64,000 nucleotides of DNA from Halobacterium sp. KA-4. GTDB taxonomy: Archaea > Halobacteriota > Halobacteria > Halobacteriales > Halobacteriaceae. This document shows positions 1 to 8,725 of the stretch, in pieces; position 1 is the stretch's first letter; the number at the start of each line of letters is the position of its first letter. The notes under the pieces were generated by a model. That model saw nothing but the letters and a program-made list of their open reading frames with translations. It ran no database searches and was not told the DNA's origin. The stretch covers positions 62,001 to 126,000 of the forward strand of contig NZ_JAJJZG010000001.1 of NCBI RefSeq assembly GCF_021028995.1, given 5' to 3'. Position numbers and translations under genes: made by a program.

Positions 1-1
1 C

Positions 2-280
2 GGCGACCGCGTGTGGCTGTCCTACTGGCTGCTCCCCGAGTACCACGGCGAGGGCTACGGCCGCGACGTGGCCGAGACGGGTATCGACTACGTCTTCGAG
101 AACTACGACGTCCACGGCATCACCGCGGGCGCCTACGAGTTCAACGACGCCTCCCGCGGGCTGCTGGAGGCGATGGGGTTCACGCAGGTCGCGCGCCGCC
201 GCGAGTCCCGGTACATCGACGGCGACTACTACGACGAGGTGCGCTACGACCTGCTGCGCCGCGAGTGGGCTGAACAGTAA
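2..280 (+). CDS. GNAT-family N-acetyltransferase, C-terminal part (5' end outside window)
   Basis: The reading frame is open from the first bases of the window, so the N-terminus lies upstream. The visible 92 residues carry the acetyl-CoA-binding half of a GNAT fold of the RimJ/RimL type: a beta strand ending in YWLLPEYHGEGYG (the Q/R-x-x-G-x-G/A-like loop), then a helix, then ITAGAYEFNDASRGLLEAMGF, the typical N-x-x-S-x-x-L-x-x-x-G-F helix. It probably transfers an acetyl group to a protein N-terminus or a small amine. The substrate cannot be read from the sequence. The next gene follows after about 30 bases with its own TATA-like box. Confidence 0.85.
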   Translation, partial: GDRVWLSYWLLPEYHGEGYGRDVAETGIDYVFENYDVHGITAGAYEFNDASRGLLEAMGFTQVARRRESRYIDGDYYDEVRYDLLRREWAEQ

Positions 281-282
281 TT

Positions 283-301
283 CTTTTTTGCGCGTGCTCG
301 G
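283..301 (+). promoter_or_regulatory. TATA-like promoter of the Nudix-like gene
   Basis: A T-rich box (TTTTTTGCG) lies about 28 bases before the GTG at 314, the spacing of an archaeal leaderless promoter. The 16 bases TTTTGCGCGTGCTCGG (286-301) recur exactly at 24198-24213, again 29 bases before a start codon. Confidence 0.5.
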
Positions 302-313
302 TCGGTGCCGGCA

Positions 314-694
314 GTGACCGAGACGACCGCGCGTTGTCTGATTCGGGAGCTCGACGAACTGTTCGTCGAGGAGGTCGTCGACCCCGACGAGGGTCGGGTC
401 TACCGGCCGTTCGGCCGTGAGGTCGAACCAGACGAGTCCTCCGAGGAGGCCGTCCGTGTGGCGTTCCGGGAGACGCTCGGCGTGGACCTCTCGTGGGTGA
501 CCGAATTGGGCGAGTACGACGGCGTGCGCGTCTTCGAGGCGAGCGCCGACCAGAACTGGCTGTACGACGAGACCGGAATTACGGTCTACGACCCCGAGAC
601 CGGGGAGACGATGCGGCTGGCGTGGCTCCACCGCGAGGACTTCGAGAAGTACGGGGAGACGCTGCGCCCCGCGGGGCTGCTGGCCGACCTCTGA
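314..694 (+). CDS. Nudix-fold protein with a degenerate Nudix box
   Basis: A 126-residue protein with the size and layout of a Nudix hydrolase. The segment GREVEPDESSEEAVRVAFRE aligns with the Nudix box GX5EX7REUXEEXGU, but the RE pair is replaced by VA and the metal-binding EE by ET. Hydrolysis of a nucleoside diphosphate derivative is therefore doubtful, and a ligand-binding or non-hydrolytic role is possible. GTG at 314 is chosen because it is 28 bases after the TATA-like box. An in-frame GTG at 305 would add three residues. The stop abuts the stop of the convergent acyl-CoA synthetase with no gap. Confidence 0.7.
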   Translation: MTETTARCLIRELDELFVEEVVDPDEGRVYRPFGREVEPDESSEEAVRVAFRETLGVDLSWVTELGEYDGVRVFEASADQNWLYDETGITVYDPETGETMRLAWLHREDFEKYGETLRPAGLLADL

Positions 695-2659
695 CTACTG
701 GGCGTTCTCGATTGCGTCGATGGCGTCGGGGTTCTCGATGCTGGAGCGGTCGCCGATGTCCTCGTCGGTGTACGCGCCCTCAATGGCGCGGCGGACGATT
801 TTCCCGGACTGGGTCTTCGGGAACTCGTCGACGAACAGCACCTCGCGCGGGCGGAACGGCTTGCCCAATTCGGCGCCGACCTGCTCGCGGAGTTCCGCAC
901 GGAGGTCGTCGCTGGGTTCGACGTCGTCCTCCAGAATCACGTACGCGACGACGGCCTCGCCCGTGGTGTCGTCGGGGACGCCGACCGCGGCGGCCTGGTT
1001 GACGGCGTCGTGGTCGATGAGCGCGCCCTCCACTTCGGCGGGGCCGACCTTCCGGCCGGCGACGTTGATGGCGTCGTCCGCGCGGCCGTGCAGGAACCAG
1101 AAGCCGTCCTCGTCGACCTGCGCCCAGTCGCCGTGGTTCCAGACGTCCTCGAAGCGCGACCAGTACTCCTCAAGGTAGCGCTCGTCGCCGCTCCACAGGG
1201 ACTTGGTCATCGCGGGGTTCGAGGAGCGCGCGACGAGGTAGCCACGCTCGTGGGCGTCCTTGATGGAGTTGCCGTCCTCGTCGACGACGTCGATGTCCAT
1301 CCCGAGCCCGGGGCCGCCGAGCGTGCAGGGCTTGAGGGGTTGGATGGGCATCGGCATGAGGAAGCAGCCGAACACCTCGGTACCGCCGGAGATGTTGATG
1401 ATGGGTGCTTCGCCGTTGCCGACGTGCTCGTAGAACCACTCCCAGCTCTCGGGGTCCCACGGCTCGCCCGTCGACCCCAGCAGGCGCAAACTCGAGAGGT
1501 CGTGGTCCTCCAGCCACTCGTCGCCGTATTTCCGGAGCGCGCGAATCGCGGTCGGCGAGATGCCGAATTGGGTGACGCCATGGCGGTCTATCATCTCCCA
1601 GAAGCGGTCGGGCTCGGGGTGGTCGGGCGCGCCCTCGTACATCACGATGGTGCCGCCGAACGCGTGGTTGCCGACGAGCGTCCAGGGGCCCATCATCCAG
1701 CCGATGTCGCTGACCCAGAAGAAGCGGTCGCCGGGCTGCTGGTCGAAGCCGAAGTGAATCTCCTTGGCGGGCTGGACGAGCGTGCCCGCGTGCGTGTGGA
1801 CGATACCCTTCGGCTTCCCCGTCGTCCCCGACGAGTACAGGAGCATGCAGGGGTCGCTGGCGTTCATCTCGCGCGTCTCGAAGTCGTCGAGCTGCGTCTC
1901 GACGGCCTCGCTCCACCACTCGTCGCGGTCGTCGTCCCACGGAATGTCCGCGCCTAGTCTATCGTAGACGATGGTGTGTTCGACGTGGCCGGCTTGTTTG
2001 ATGGCCTCGTCGGCGGTCTCCTTGAGCGTGATTTCGTCGCCGCGGCGGTAGAAGCCGTCCCCGGTGAACAGCACCGAGCACTCCGCGTCCGAAATCCGGG
2101 TGGCGGTGGCGTCGACGCCGAACCCGGAGAAGATGGGAACGGCGATAGCGCCGACCTTGAAGATGCCGTAGAGGATGCTCTGGACCTCCGGCACCATCGG
2201 CATGTAGAGGCCGACCGTGTCGCCCTCGCCGACGCCGCGCTCGGTCAGCGCGTTCGCGACCTGATTGGCCTGCCGGTGGAGGTCGTGGTAGGTCTGCTGG
2301 CGGACCTCGCCGTCCTCGCCCTCCCAGATGCAGGCGACGTGGTTGCGGGTGCCCGAGTCGACGGCGGCGTGGCGGTCGACGGTGTTGTGCGCGACGTTGA
2401 GTTTCGCGCCCGGATACCATTCCGTGAATTGCGGGCCCTCGGAGTCGTCCCGGACCTCGTCGAAGCCCTCGTAGAACTCCAATCCGAGGTAGCCCGGGAG
2501 CTCCCCCCAGAACCAGTCGAGGTCCGAGGTGGTGCGCTCGACGAGTTCGTCGTAGTCCGCAATGGCGTACGTCTGCATGAACTGCCAGACGTTCGTGGAC
2601 TCGACGAACTCGTCGTCGGGTCGGTGGACGATCTCGTCCACTTCGTCGAGGGTGTCCAT
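695..2659 (-). CDS. acs: AMP-forming acyl-CoA synthetase (acetyl/propionyl-CoA synthetase type)
   Basis: A 654-residue member of the acyl-adenylate-forming family, close to acetyl-CoA synthetase in length. The P-loop YSSGTTGKPKG lies near residue 280, and the C-terminal catalytic lysine sits in QSGKIVRRAI, the lysine that is acetylated in Acs homologues. It activates a short-chain acid with ATP and CoA in the cytoplasm. The start is the ATG before DTLDEVDEIV; an upstream in-frame ATG adds nine non-conserved residues. Two genes of the methylmalonyl-CoA route (mcmA, mce) lie a few kilobases away, so propionate is a plausible substrate, but acetate is equally possible from sequence. Confidence 0.9.
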   Translation of the reverse strand: MDTLDEVDEIVHRPDDEFVESTNVWQFMQTYAIADYDELVERTTSDLDWFWGELPGYLGLEFYEGFDEVRDDSEGPQFTEWYPGAKLNVAHNTVDRHAAVDSGTRNHVACIWEGEDGEVRQQTYHDLHRQANQVANALTERGVGEGDTVGLYMPMVPEVQSILYGIFKVGAIAVPIFSGFGVDATATRISDAECSVLFTGDGFYRRGDEITLKETADEAIKQAGHVEHTIVYDRLGADIPWDDDRDEWWSEAVETQLDDFETREMNASDPCMLLYSSGTTGKPKGIVHTHAGTLVQPAKEIHFGFDQQPGDRFFWVSDIGWMMGPWTLVGNHAFGGTIVMYEGAPDHPEPDRFWEMIDRHGVTQFGISPTAIRALRKYGDEWLEDHDLSSLRLLGSTGEPWDPESWEWFYEHVGNGEAPIINISGGTEVFGCFLMPMPIQPLKPCTLGGPGLGMDIDVVDEDGNSIKDAHERGYLVARSSNPAMTKSLWSGDERYLEEYWSRFEDVWNHGDWAQVDEDGFWFLHGRADDAINVAGRKVGPAEVEGALIDHDAVNQAAAVGVPDDTTGEAVVAYVILEDDVEPSDDLRAELREQVGAELGKPFRPREVLFVDEFPKTQSGKIVRRAIEGAYTDEDIGDRSSIENPDAIDAIENAQ

Positions 2660-2760
2660 ACGTGGCAACTCTTGCGTTCCCGTCAAAGGTGTTTCGCAGT
2701 CCCCGGCGCGCGGGCTGACGCCGAGAGCGTCGGATGTGTGGCCGTAGACGCATCAAAAAC

Positions 2761-2775
2761 GTTATTAAAATATCC
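2761..2775 (+). promoter_or_regulatory. TATA box of the LolA-like gene
   Basis: The AT-rich block TTATTAAAATAT is centred about 28 bases before the ATG at 2796. This fits a leaderless haloarchaeal transcript. Confidence 0.55.
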
Positions 2776-2795
2776 ACCGTTCGTTCGGTTAATAA

Positions 2796-3989
2796 ATGAT
2801 GCCGAGCGGTCCCTCCACCGACCGCGGGGGCGTCACCACGGTAGTGGTGGTCGCCGCCGTCGCCGCCGTGGTCGTCGCCGGCGCGCTGTGGTTGGTCGCC
2901 GCGCCCGAAGCCACCAGCCAGCCAATCGGCACGGACGCCAGCGAGCAGTACGCCAGCATCGACGGCGTCACCGCGACGGAGACGACGGTCGTCGAGCGCG
3001 GGAGCCGCACGAGCCGAACGATCGCCGAGGTGGCGCTCCGGCCCGGAACGGACCAACGCCGCGAGGTGGTCGTGAACGAGAGCAAGCGCTACGAGGTGAC
3101 GGTGTCAAACGGGTCGACGATGTGGTTCTACGACGGCGACGCGAATCGTGCGAAGCGCGTGCCCTTCTCGCCGACGCCGAACGACGCAACCAGTCGCGCC
3201 GACCGCATCGAGCGGCTGTTCACTGCACTGAACGTCACGCAGAGCGACGAGTCCACGAGCGCGTCCGGGCCAGAAGTCGCGCCGCTGCCCGTCGTTCCGG
3301 ACGCCGCAAGCGAGCCGAACGCGTCCACCGACACGGCGCTCGGCGTCGAGTACCGCGGCACGACGACAGTCGGCGACCGCGAGGTGTACGTCCTCCACGT
3401 CGCGCCGCAGACCGACGGCGCGGCCTACGAGCAGACGCTACTGGTGGACACGCAGCGGTTCTTCGTGCTGGAACAGCGCACCGAGTGGGTCGACGACGGG
3501 ACACGCGTCTCCGTGCGCACGACGTACACGAACGTCTCCTTCGACCCCGGGCTGACCGCGGACGCGTTCGCGTTCGAGCCGCCGGCGAACGCGACTGTCG
3601 AGCACGTCGACACGCCGGAGACGACGACCTACGAGAGCGCGGCGGCGCTCCGTGAGGCGACGAACGTCTCCGTTCCCTCCCCGGAACTCCCGGCGTCGTT
3701 CCGCCCGACGTACACCTCCGAGACGACCGGCGACATGCACGGCGTCGGCCTCCGGTACGTCAACGAGACCGGACGCATCACGGTCGCGAAGTACAACCGG
3801 ACGTTCCCCGCGGACGGCGACCGCACGGTCTCGGTCGGCGACACCGACGCCGCGGTGACGTACGGCCCCACGGCGTCGGTGTCGTGGAACTGCGAGGAGT
3901 ACCGGTACACGGTTCGCGGGCAGGACGTGCCCGCGTCGGTGCTCGTGGAGGTCGCGCGCTCGGTCGCCTGCGAAGGGTCGTCGGCGTGA
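2796..3989 (+). CDS. LolA/LppX-like lipoprotein-carrier fold protein, membrane anchored
   Basis: A 397-residue protein with one N-terminal hydrophobic segment (about residues 16-38) followed by an extracytoplasmic domain. The pattern of paired strands (KRYEVTVSNGSTMWFYDGDA, then a second half with TYTNVSFDPGLTADAFAFEP) is typical of the haloarchaeal LolA-like outer-membrane-lipoprotein-carrier family. Archaea have no outer membrane, so the bacterial role cannot apply; binding of a lipid or hydrophobic ligand at the cell surface is an inference. It has several N-x-T/S sequons (for example NVT and NGS) that could be glycosylated. The next gene, also exported, starts 32 bases downstream. Confidence 0.75.
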   Translation: MMPSGPSTDRGGVTTVVVVAAVAAVVVAGALWLVAAPEATSQPIGTDASEQYASIDGVTATETTVVERGSRTSRTIAEVALRPGTDQRREVVVNESKRYEVTVSNGSTMWFYDGDANRAKRVPFSPTPNDATSRADRIERLFTALNVTQSDESTSASGPEVAPLPVVPDAASEPNASTDTALGVEYRGTTTVGDREVYVLHVAPQTDGAAYEQTLLVDTQRFFVLEQRTEWVDDGTRVSVRTTYTNVSFDPGLTADAFAFEPPANATVEHVDTPETTTYESAAALREATNVSVPSPELPASFRPTYTSETTGDMHGVGLRYVNETGRITVAKYNRTFPADGDRTVSVGDTDAAVTYGPTASVSWNCEEYRYTVRGQDVPASVLVEVARSVACEGSSA

Positions 3990-4021
3990 TATTTTAGTCG
4001 AGTGGCTGCGAACGTCCGCGA

Positions 4022-4684
4022 GTGACCCGAGCCCTCCTCACAGCCCTGGTCCTCGCCAGCATCGTCACCGGCGTCGTCGCCGGTAGCGGCGCGGCTGCGG
4101 ACGCCGACGCCAGCCTGGTCGCGCGCTATCCGGCGGAGAACGGTTCGATGACCGAAACGCCGGTCGTGACCGCCGAGGACGTCGCCTCGGCCGAACCGAC
4201 GACGACCCAGCACGGACAGCCGGGAGTTACGGTCACGCTGACCGACGCGGGCGTGCAGTCGTTCACCGACACACTCGTCGACGCCGGATTCACGTCCGAC
4301 GACGCCACCGGGAACTGTCCGGCCGACGGCGCGGAGCGGAACGACGAGGGGTACTGCCTGCTCACCGTCCTCGACGGCGACGTCGTCTACGCGGCGGCGC
4401 TCTCGCCGTCGCTGGCGGACGCCATCGAGGGTGGCGCGCTCACGGACGGCCCGCAGCTGTTGCTCGCCACCGCCACCGAGCCGAACGCGACCCGGCTCGC
4501 GGAGGCGTTCGGCGCGTCGGTCTCCGAGAACACGACCACAGCGCGCACACAGACGCCGACGACCAGCGACTCGGCCGAGAATGGGACAACGACAACCACG
4601 ACGGAGACGAGCGTTCCCGGGTTCGGTGTCGTCGTGGCGCTGCTCGCAGTCACGCTCGCCGCCGGCGTGCTGTCGCGTCGGTGA
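4022..4684 (+). CDS. Secreted protein with PGF-CTERM anchor
   Basis: A 220-residue protein starting at GTG, with a Sec-type signal peptide (hydrophobic stretch within residues 4-27, ending near AGSGAAADA). A globular domain of about 130 residues contains VTVTLTDAGVQSFTDTL, which resembles the SecD-like loop motif found in some haloarchaeal surface proteins. A Thr-rich linker follows, then a C-terminal tripartite signal: PGF, a hydrophobic helix and a terminal Arg pair. That is the PGF-CTERM signal processed by archaeosortase A, which leads to lipid anchoring at the surface. The Thr-rich stretch is a likely O-glycosylation zone. Function is unknown. Confidence 0.8.
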   Translation: MTRALLTALVLASIVTGVVAGSGAAADADASLVARYPAENGSMTETPVVTAEDVASAEPTTTQHGQPGVTVTLTDAGVQSFTDTLVDAGFTSDDATGNCPADGAERNDEGYCLLTVLDGDVVYAAALSPSLADAIEGGALTDGPQLLLATATEPNATRLAEAFGASVSENTTTARTQTPTTSDSAENGTTTTTTETSVPGFGVVVALLAVTLAAGVLSRR

Positions 4685-4949
4685 CCGACAGCGGCCATGT
4701 TTAGTCGAGCGAAAGCCGGCCGGGGAACCGCTATCGGGTGGGAATCGAAAGGGGCCGACCGCTCGCGGAGCGAGCCGACGTAAGCACCGCAGGCCGAAGG
4801 CCGAGGAGCACAGCGAGGCGCAGCCCGCGAGCGGGAGGGGGCTTTCGAAGAAGACGTTGTAACCATTCTCCCGTCCTGTCCCCTCCGTAACTAAACAGTA
4901 TCCCGACGGCCCCGCAAACGCTTTTCCGAGGGGCGTCCAAGGGAGGAGT
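4685..4949. other. Intergenic region with GC hairpins
   Basis: No gene is supported in these 265 bases. It holds two short perfect hairpins with purine triloops: GCTCGC-GGA-GCGAGC at 4761-4775 and GGCC-GAA-GGCC at 4792-4802. These lie within a skewed GC stretch containing GAGCGAG-like words that resembles other gaps of this window. An A-rich segment (AACTAAACAGTATCC) about 60 bases before the next ATG may carry promoter elements. Confidence 0.4.
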
Positions 4950-5525
4950 ATGTACGCCCGCGACGCGAAGAAACACGAGGAGGTGTGGTTGCTCGACCGC
5001 CTCGACGAGTTCGGGTTCGAGGACCCGGCGTTCCGCTCGCGGGACTACGTGCTCGCCATCGACGAGCAGACCAACGAGCGCGCGGGGTTCGCGCGCCTCC
5101 GCGTGCACTCCGTCGACGACGAGCAGGTCTGCGAATTCACGAACATCGGCGTGCTCGAGGACTGGCGCAGCCGCGGCGTCGGCGCACACCTCCTCGAGCA
5201 CCTCGTGGAGGACGCCCGCGACCAGGGCTTTGAGACGGCGTACGCGCTCACGGACGAGCCCGAGTACCTCGCGCAGTTCGGCTTCCAGCGCGTGCCCGCG
5301 GACTCCCTGCCCGAGCCGCTCCCGGACCGGCTGGACGCCACCCGCGAGTACCAGCCCGACGCGGTGCCGGTCCGCCTGGACTTCGCGGACTTCGAGATTC
5401 CCGAGCGCCTCCGGAAGCGCTTCACCGAGCGCGAGAGCGACGAGGAGTCCGAACCCGAGGAGTCCGCCGAGGACTTCGGCATCGACTCGGACTCGGCGAC
5501 GTACAAGTACGACACGGGCGGGTGA
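4950..5525 (+). CDS. GNAT-family N-acetyltransferase
   Basis: A 191-residue protein. Residues about 45-115 carry the GNAT core: FTNIGVLEDWRSRGVGAHLL contains the R/Q-x-x-G-x-G acetyl-CoA pyrophosphate loop (RSRGVG). The helix-strand unit ALTDEPEYLAQFGFQRVPAD follows. The last about 50 residues are a highly acidic, Glu/Ser-rich tail that looks disordered. The acceptor substrate is not identifiable. The following mcmA gene starts 54 bases downstream in the same direction, so co-transcription is possible. Confidence 0.85.
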   Translation: MYARDAKKHEEVWLLDRLDEFGFEDPAFRSRDYVLAIDEQTNERAGFARLRVHSVDDEQVCEFTNIGVLEDWRSRGVGAHLLEHLVEDARDQGFETAYALTDEPEYLAQFGFQRVPADSLPEPLPDRLDATREYQPDAVPVRLDFADFEIPERLRKRFTERESDEESEPEESAEDFGIDSDSATYKYDTGG

Positions 5526-5579
5526 CGGAGGGCTTCGGGGAGCGCACGAACTAAGGCACAGTCCCGCCTCGCTCCAATC

Positions 5580-7265
5580 ATGTTCGACGACGAGGACCTC
5601 GCAGCGATTCGCGAGTCCCGCGAGGAGTGGGAGGAAGACTCCCTTTCGCCGACGCTCGACCGGTTCGGGGAGCGCAAGGACGAGTTCCAAACCGACACCG
5701 GCGGGCAGTCCGTCGACCCGCTCTACACGCCCGACGACGTCGCGGACCTCGACTACGAGGAAGACCTTGGCTTCCCCGGCGAGGACCCGTACACGCGCGG
5801 CGTCTATCCGACGATGTACCGGGGGCGGCTGTGGACGATGCGCCAGTACGCCGGCTTCGGCACGCCCGAGGAGACCAACGAGCGCTTCCACTACCTCCTC
5901 GACCAGGGCCAGACCGGCCTCTCGATGGCATTCGACCTCCCCACCCAGATGGGCTACGACTCCGACGCCACCATGGCCCAAGGCGAAGTCGGCAAGTCCG
6001 GCGTCGCCATCGACACGCTCCGCGACTTCGAGAAGGTCTTCGACGGCATCCCGCTGGACGAGGTGTCGACCTCGATGACCATCAACGCCCCCGCCAGCGT
6101 CCTCTTGGCGATGTACATCGCGGTCGGCGACCAGCAGGGCGTCGACCGCTCCGAATTGCGCGGCACCATCCAGAACGACATTCTCAAAGAGTACATCGCG
6201 CGCAACACCTACATCTTCCCGCCGGAACCCTCGATGCGCATCATCACGGACATCTTCGAGTACTGCGCAGCGGAGACGCCGAAGTTCAACACCATCTCGA
6301 TTTCGGGCTACCACATCCGGGAGGCGGGTGCGACCGCGGCCCAGGAGATTGCGTTCACGCTCGGTGACGGCATCGAATACGTCCAAACAGCCCTTGATGC
6401 TGGCTTGGATGTCGACGAGTTCGCGCCCCAACTCTCGTTTTTCTTCAACGCCCACAACAACATCTTCGAGGAGGTGGCGAAGTTCCGCGCCGCGCGCCGC
6501 ATGTGGGCGTCGATTATGGAGGAGCGCTTCGACGCCACCGACCCCAAGAGCAAGCAGTTGAAGTTCCACACGCAGACCGCGGGGTCGATGCTGACCGCCC
6601 AGCAAATCGACAACAACATCGTGCGCGTCGGCTACCAGGCGCTCGCCGCGGTGCTCGGCGGCACGCAGAGCCTCCACACGAACGGGAAAGACGAGGCGCT
6701 CTCGATTCCCACCGAGGAGTCTGTCCGGACGGCGCTCCGGACCCAGCAGATTCTCGCCCACGAGTCCGGCGCCGCAGACACCATCGACCCGCTCGCGGGG
6801 AGTTACTACGTCGAGAACCTCACCGACGAGGTCGAGGCCGAAGCCCGCGAGATTCTCGACGACGTGGACGACCGCGGCGGGATGCGCCAGGCTGTCGAGG
6901 ACCAGTGGGTGCAGCGCCAGATTCAGGACGTGGCGTTCGAGCGCCAGCAGGAGATCGAGGACGGCGAGCGCATCATCGTCGGCGTCAACGAGTTCGAGGT
7001 CGAGGAGGACGAACCCGAGGTCGACATCGAGGAGGTCACCGCCGAGGATGAGCGGCAGAAAGTCGAGCAAGTCGAGTCCGTCAAAGCCGACCGCGACGAG
7101 GAGGCCGTCGAGGCGGCGCTCGCCGACCTGAAGGACGCCGCGGCGGGCGAGGAGAACGTGATGCCGTACATCGTGGACGCAGTGAAGGCGTACGCCAGCG
7201 TCGGCGAAATCTGTAACGCGCTCCGGGGCGTCTTCGGCGAGCACCAGCCCGGCGCCGCGCTGTAG
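5580..7265 (+). CDS. mcmA: Methylmalonyl-CoA mutase, large (catalytic) subunit
   Basis: A 561-residue protein matching the catalytic TIM-barrel part of methylmalonyl-CoA mutase. [15 protein letters not shown] (residues 80-94) contains the substrate-contacting tyrosine, and [10 protein letters not shown] carries the conserved His245 that corresponds to His244 of the bacterial enzyme. The C-terminal cobalamin-binding domain is absent (the family needs DxHxxG), so a separate small B12 subunit, not in this window, must pair with it. It interconverts (R)-methylmalonyl-CoA and succinyl-CoA in propionate and odd-chain metabolism. The epimerase that supplies its substrate is encoded about 1 kb downstream on the same strand. 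Confidence 0.95.
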   Translation: MFDDEDLAAIRESREEWEEDSLSPTLDRFGERKDEFQTDTGGQSVDPLYTPDDVADLDYEEDLGFPGEDPYTRGVYPTMYRGRLWTMRQYAGFGTPEETNERFHYLLDQGQTGLSMAFDLPTQMGYDSDATMAQGEVGKSGVAIDTLRDFEKVFDGIPLDEVSTSMTINAPASVLLAMYIAVGDQQGVDRSELRGTIQNDILKEYIARNTYIFPPEPSMRIITDIFEYCAAETPKFNTISISGYHIREAGATAAQEIAFTLGDGIEYVQTALDAGLDVDEFAPQLSFFFNAHNNIFEEVAKFRAARRMWASIMEERFDATDPKSKQLKFHTQTAGSMLTAQQIDNNIVRVGYQALAAVLGGTQSLHTNGKDEALSIPTEESVRTALRTQQILAHESGAADTIDPLAGSYYVENLTDEVEAEAREILDDVDDRGGMRQAVEDQWVQRQIQDVAFERQQEIEDGERIIVGVNEFEVEEDEPEVDIEEVTAEDERQKVEQVESVKADRDEEAVEAALADLKDAAAGEENVMPYIVDAVKAYASVGEICNALRGVFGEHQPGAAL

Positions 7266-7324
7266 ACGCGGCCGGCGTCGCCGCGACGCCCCGTATTATG
7301 GGGCTCCCGGCCGGAGTTGAACAC

Positions 7325-8281
7325 ATGTTCAACGACAGCGGCTGGACCGCCGACGAGCTGCCCGACCAGTCCGGGCGGAACGTCGTCGTGACGGGCGCGA
7401 ACAGCGGCATCGGTTACGAGGCCACGAAGGCGTTCGCGGCGCACGGCGCGCACGTCGTGCTGGCCGTCCGGAGCGTCGAACGCGGCGAGGACGCCAAACG
7501 GGAAATCGAGGCCGAGTATCCGGGCGCGTCGCTGACCGTCCACGAAGTCGACCTCGCGGACCTCGACTCCGTGGCGGCGTTCGCCGACTGGTACGAGACG
7601 ACCTACGACTCGCTCTCCGTGCTCGCGAACAACGCGGGCGTGATGGCGATTCCGCGCTCGGAGACCGCGGACGGCTTCGAGACGCAGTTCGGCGTCAACC
7701 ACCTCGGGCACTTCGCGCTCACTGGCCACCTCCTCGACGTCCTGCGGCGGACAAGCGGCCAGGCGCGCGTCGTCACGCAGTCCAGCATGGCCCACGAGAG
7801 CGGCGAAATCGACTTCGAGGACCTCCAGCACGAACAGGAGTACGACAAGTGGGAAGCCTACGGCCAGTCGAAACTCGCGAACGTGCTGTTCGCGTACGAA
7901 CTCGACCGCCGGCTACGCGCTGCGAATGCGAGCGTCACCAGCGTCGCCTGCCACCCCGGGTTCGCGGCGACGAACCTCCAACTGCGCGGCCCCGAAGCCG
8001 AGGGGTCGCGGCTGCGCCTGCTCGCGATGAAGGCCGCCAACGCCGTGCTCGCGCAGAGCGCCGAAGCGGGCGCGTGGCCGCTGCTGTACGCCGCCACGCA
8101 CCCGTCCATCGACGGCGGGGAGTACGTCGGCCCCGGTGGTTTGTTGAATATGCGCGGCCACCCCGAGGAGCAGCAGTCCAGCGAGCGCTCGCAGGACGAG
8201 GCGACCGCGCGCCGGCTCTGGTCGGTCTCCGAGGACCTCACCGGCGTCTCCTTCGACCTGCCCGCGCCGAGCGACGACTGA
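7325..8281 (+). CDS. Short-chain dehydrogenase/reductase (retinol dehydrogenase-like)
   Basis: A 318-residue classical SDR. The Rossmann motif VVVTGANSGIGYEA (about residues 20-33, TGxxxGIG), the NAG motif in LANNAGV, the catalytic Ser in VTQSSM and the Y-x-x-x-K motif in AYGQSKLANVLF are all present. The pattern follows the human RDH11-14-like subfamily common in haloarchaea. An NADP-dependent oxidoreductase of an unknown carbonyl or alcohol is likely. The ATG at 7325 is preferred because homologues start near FNDSGWTADELP; an in-frame ATG at 7298 would add nine residues. It sits between mcmA and mce, but a role in that pathway is not evident. Confidence 0.85.
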   Translation: MFNDSGWTADELPDQSGRNVVVTGANSGIGYEATKAFAAHGAHVVLAVRSVERGEDAKREIEAEYPGASLTVHEVDLADLDSVAAFADWYETTYDSLSVLANNAGVMAIPRSETADGFETQFGVNHLGHFALTGHLLDVLRRTSGQARVVTQSSMAHESGEIDFEDLQHEQEYDKWEAYGQSKLANVLFAYELDRRLRAANASVTSVACHPGFAATNLQLRGPEAEGSRLRLLAMKAANAVLAQSAEAGAWPLLYAATHPSIDGGEYVGPGGLLNMRGHPEEQQSSERSQDEATARRLWSVSEDLTGVSFDLPAPSDD

Positions 8282-8335
8282 CGCGGCCGGGCGCGCGCCG
8301 GAGCCTTGATAGTGGGCCGCCGGCCACCTCTCCGC

Positions 8336-8725
8336 ATGCACGTCGACCACATCGGTGTCGCCACCGACGACGCCGACGGTCTCGCGGCGCTGTACGAGAC
8401 GCTCTTCGACGCGCCCGCGGTCCACGAAGAGATGCTCGACGGCCTCCGGGTCGTCTTCCTCGAACTCGACGAGAACAGCTACTTCGAACTACTCGAACCG
8501 GTCGATGCAGACACCGACATCGGCGCGTACCTCGACCGCGAGGGACCGGGCATCCACCACGTCGCGCTCGCGACTGAGGACATCCAGGCCGCGCTCGCCA
8601 CGGCACGCGAGACGGGCGTCGACCTCATCGACGAGGAACCCCGAGAAGGTGCGTGGGGCCACGAAATCGCGTTCTTGCATCCGAGCGACACCGGCGGCGC
8701 GCTCGTGGAGTTCGTCCAGCACTAG
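8336..8725 (+). CDS. mce: Methylmalonyl-CoA epimerase
   Basis: A 129-residue protein of the vicinal-oxygen-chelate fold with two beta-alpha-beta-beta-beta units. Metal ligands are visible: His5 in MHVDHIG, an acidic residue in YFELLEP, His74/75 in GIHHVAL and Glu125 in LVEFVQ. It epimerises (S)- to (R)-methylmalonyl-CoA, feeding the mutase encoded upstream. The start is the ATG directly before HVDHIG, the usual N-terminus of the family. Its TAG stop shares the palindrome CTAG with the stop codon of the convergent Nudix-like gene, a 4-base overlap. Confidence 0.93.
   Translation: MHVDHIGVATDDADGLAALYETLFDAPAVHEEMLDGLRVVFLELDENSYFELLEPVDADTDIGAYLDREGPGIHHVALATEDIQAALATARETGVDLIDEEPREGAWGHEIAFLHPSDTGGALVEFVQH

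Noticed and set aside
4731-7244. 837-codon minus-strand frame opposite mcmA
   Set aside because: It lies antisense to a well-supported methylmalonyl-CoA mutase; the same high-GC artefact explains it.
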